Of a stretch of DNA of 15,923 nt, positions 14,673 to 15,923 are shown piece by piece (the stretch's first letter is position 1; each line of letters starts with the position of its first letter). A program made the translations under genes and the position numbers. This DNA is from Deltaproteobacteria bacterium (GTDB lineage Bacteria > Chloroflexota > Dehalococcoidia > Dehalococcoidales > BS750m-G39), in contig JABMRW010000065.1 of the NCBI GenBank assembly GCA_013202445.1, forward strand, positions 1 to 15,923. The letters are read 5' to 3'. Under the pieces are notes generated by a model, which was not told the origin of the DNA, did no database searches, and worked only from the letters and a program-made list of their open reading frames with translations.

Positions 14673-15080
14673 ATGCGTATTATGGGACTGGACATTGGTG
14701 ATAGGAGAATCGGGGTGGCCCTCAGCGACCCCGGAGAAATACTGGCCAGCCCGTTTACTATTATCGAACGTAACGATGAGGAGCATGACATCGGGACTAT
14801 CACTGACATTATCACGCAACGTGAAGTCGGTACGATAATCGTTGGATTGCCGCGCTCGATGGCCGGTACGATTGGTCATCAAGCGGCCAAGGTAGAAGCA
14901 TTCGTTGAACGACTCCGCAGTCATACACAAATACCGATAGAGTTTCGGGACGAGCGTCTCAGTACGGTATCTGCTCGACAACTCTTACAGCATACTGGCC
15001 GCAAAACGAAGAAAAAACCCAGGTACGATGCTGCCGCAGCGGCCGTTATCTTACAGGACTATCTGGAAGAGCGGCTTTAG
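14673..15080 (+). CDS. ruvX: Putative pre-16S rRNA nuclease / Holliday junction resolvase-like YqgF
   Basis: A 135-residue RNase H-fold nuclease, the normal length for RuvX/YqgF. Members process the 5' end of 16S rRNA, and some resolve Holliday junctions in vitro. The first catalytic strand is MRIMGLDIGDRRIGVALSD with Asp7; the middle carries GTIIVGLPRSMAG; then FRDERLST supplies the second acidic residues, and RYDAAAAAVILQDYL the last Asp. All acidic positions appear intact. The ATG at 14673 is chosen because family members begin MRI-x-GLD; the ATG three codons later would remove part of the first strand. No clear Shine-Dalgarno sequence is seen: the G-rich end of the upstream repeat is about 16 bases away. 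It lies between alaS and tgt and may be transcribed with alaS. Confidence 0.93.
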   Translation: MRIMGLDIGDRRIGVALSDPGEILASPFTIIERNDEEHDIGTITDIITQREVGTIIVGLPRSMAGTIGHQAAKVEAFVERLRSHTQIPIEFRDERLSTVSARQLLQHTGRKTKKKPRYDAAAAAVILQDYLEERL

Positions 15081-15127
15081 AGGAAGTTCCTCGGTTTGAT
15101 TTTTCTATAAAAGGATTTTTAGCTGAA

Positions 15128-15923
15128 ATGACAGTCAGTCCTGTCAACTTTCATCTGGTAAAAACCTGCCCTTATAGCCGGGCGCGTGCCGGAGAACTGG
15201 TTACGCCCCACGGTACGGTGCCGACTCCGGTGTTTATGCCAGTGGGCAGCCAGGGCTCGGTGAAGACACTGACGCCGGAAGAAGTCCGAGATACCGGCAT
15301 GACAATGCTGCTGGCCAATACCTACCACCTTTATCTCAGGCCGGGTATCCCTGTGGTTGAGAGGGCGGGTGGTTTACATAAGTTTATGGGCTGGGACGGG
15401 CCTATTCTCACCGATAGCGGTGGATATCAGGTCTTCAGCCTGGCAGGGTTGCGACGTGTCAGTGATGAAGGGGTCGTCTTTCGCTCCCATATCGACGGCA
15501 GCGAGCATACTTTAACGCCTGAACTGGCAGTGCAATATCAGGAGTCGCTCGGTGCCGACATCATCATGGTACTTGATGAATGCGCCGCCACCGATGACAT
15601 GAACCGGGCGGAACAAGCGCTACGACGGACACACCACTGGGCGGAGAGGTGCCTTAAAGCGAAGCGGCACCGTGACCAGGCACTCTTCGGGATTGTTCAG
15701 GGTGGGGTCTTTCCAGAACTGAGAAGGCGTTCGGTCGAGTTCCTGACTTCGCTGGATTTTCCGGGATACGCCATTGGTGGCCTGAGCATTGGCGAACCGA
15801 AGCAGATAACCCTGAGTGTGACAGAGGAGACGGCTGCTCTGTTACCTGAGGACAAACCGCGCTACCTGATGGTGGTCTGCTCACCGGAAGACCTGGTAGA
15901 GTGCGTCGCCCGCGGAATATACA
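15128..15923 (+). CDS. tgt: Queuine tRNA-ribosyltransferase (tRNA-guanine transglycosylase), 3' truncated by window
   Basis: Two hundred and sixty-five codons are visible. Tgt swaps guanine 34 in the anticodon of GUN tRNAs for preQ1 (or queuine) on the way to queuosine. Landmarks are RAGELVTPHGTVPTPVFMPVG at the start, LLANTYHLYLRPG, the substrate-site TDSGGYQVFSLA, HIDGSEHTLTPE, DECAA, FGIVQGG and GYAIGGLSIGEP. The catalytic Asp and zinc site lie at or beyond the edge. Near the end the expected MGVG-x-PEDLVEGVARGID reads MVVCSPEDLVECVARGIY; all four differences need only a G-to-T change and probably reflect sequence error (see findings). The ATG at 15128 is preferred by similarity; AAAAGGA lies somewhat far upstream. 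It follows ruvX by 47 bases and is likely in the same transcription unit. Confidence 0.95.
   Translation, partial: MTVSPVNFHLVKTCPYSRARAGELVTPHGTVPTPVFMPVGSQGSVKTLTPEEVRDTGMTMLLANTYHLYLRPGIPVVERAGGLHKFMGWDGPILTDSGGYQVFSLAGLRRVSDEGVVFRSHIDGSEHTLTPELAVQYQESLGADIIMVLDECAATDDMNRAEQALRRTHHWAERCLKAKRHRDQALFGIVQGGVFPELRRRSVEFLTSLDFPGYAIGGLSIGEPKQITLSVTEETAALLPEDKPRYLMVVCSPEDLVECVARGIY

Noticed and set aside
14499..14981. Minus-strand open frame of 160 codons across the alaS-ruvX gap
   Set aside because: It is antisense to ruvX and reads through repeat copy 2. The coding evidence for ruvX on the plus strand is decisive.
15080..15092. GAGGAA-G-TTCCTC dyad after ruvX as a terminator
   Set aside because: The loop would be one base, or the stem only four pairs with a five-base loop. 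The following T-run is interrupted, and tgt probably shares the transcript.

Overview
The window looks like chromosomal DNA from a bacterium of the phylum Chloroflexota, most probably class Dehalococcoidia. This rests on the mix of genes: an HTH_45-type winged-helix regulator, a bacterial GH3-family protein, a divergent YchF/DUF933 protein, and a housekeeping block holA-alaS-ruvX-tgt. It is an inference from gene content and sequence style, not from a search. The right edge cuts tgt. The left edge cuts an IS3-type insertion sequence.

Layout. (1) 1-124: the end of an IS3-family element with the start of its OrfA on the minus strand. (2) 227-1042: two small plus-strand DNA-binding proteins, a winged helix and a ribbon-helix-helix. 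The first has a near-consensus promoter and a strong terminator; the second ends in a long palindrome. (3) 1074-4363: a divergent pair. A HTH_17 (excisionase-like) protein and a FabF ketosynthase run leftward, and a GH3-family adenylating enzyme runs rightward. A 17-bp perfect palindrome lies between them. (4) 4444-8221: a 1001-residue membrane sensor with two GAF domains, a GGDEF domain and an HD-GYP domain, followed by a NarL/LuxR-type response regulator whose receiver lacks the acidic pair. (5) 8278-10312: a HAD phosphatase converging on a minus-strand operon of a small helical-repeat protein and a YchF-like NTPase. (6) 10313-10799: a gene-free, GC-skewed stretch holding one copy of a double-hairpin repeat. 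(7) 10839-15923: holA, alaS, ruvX and tgt, with a second copy of the repeat between alaS and ruvX.

The right half is information processing: replication clamp loading, tRNA charging, rRNA or Holliday-junction processing, and tRNA modification. The middle is a plausible cyclic-di-GMP signalling pair. The left part is accessory and regulatory.

Three observations stand out. Several plus-strand genes have a sigma70-type promoter so close to the start codon that their mRNAs should be leaderless. The two repeat copies differ by compensatory changes in the stem, which points to selection on the hairpin. The last 60 bases carry four G-to-T differences from the expected tgt sequence, all at conserved residues, which looks like a sequence-end artefact. 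I found no CRISPR array, tRNA or rRNA. I see no clearly new multi-gene system; the best candidates for follow-up are the GH3/FabF/HTH_17 divergent locus and the sensor/response-regulator pair.
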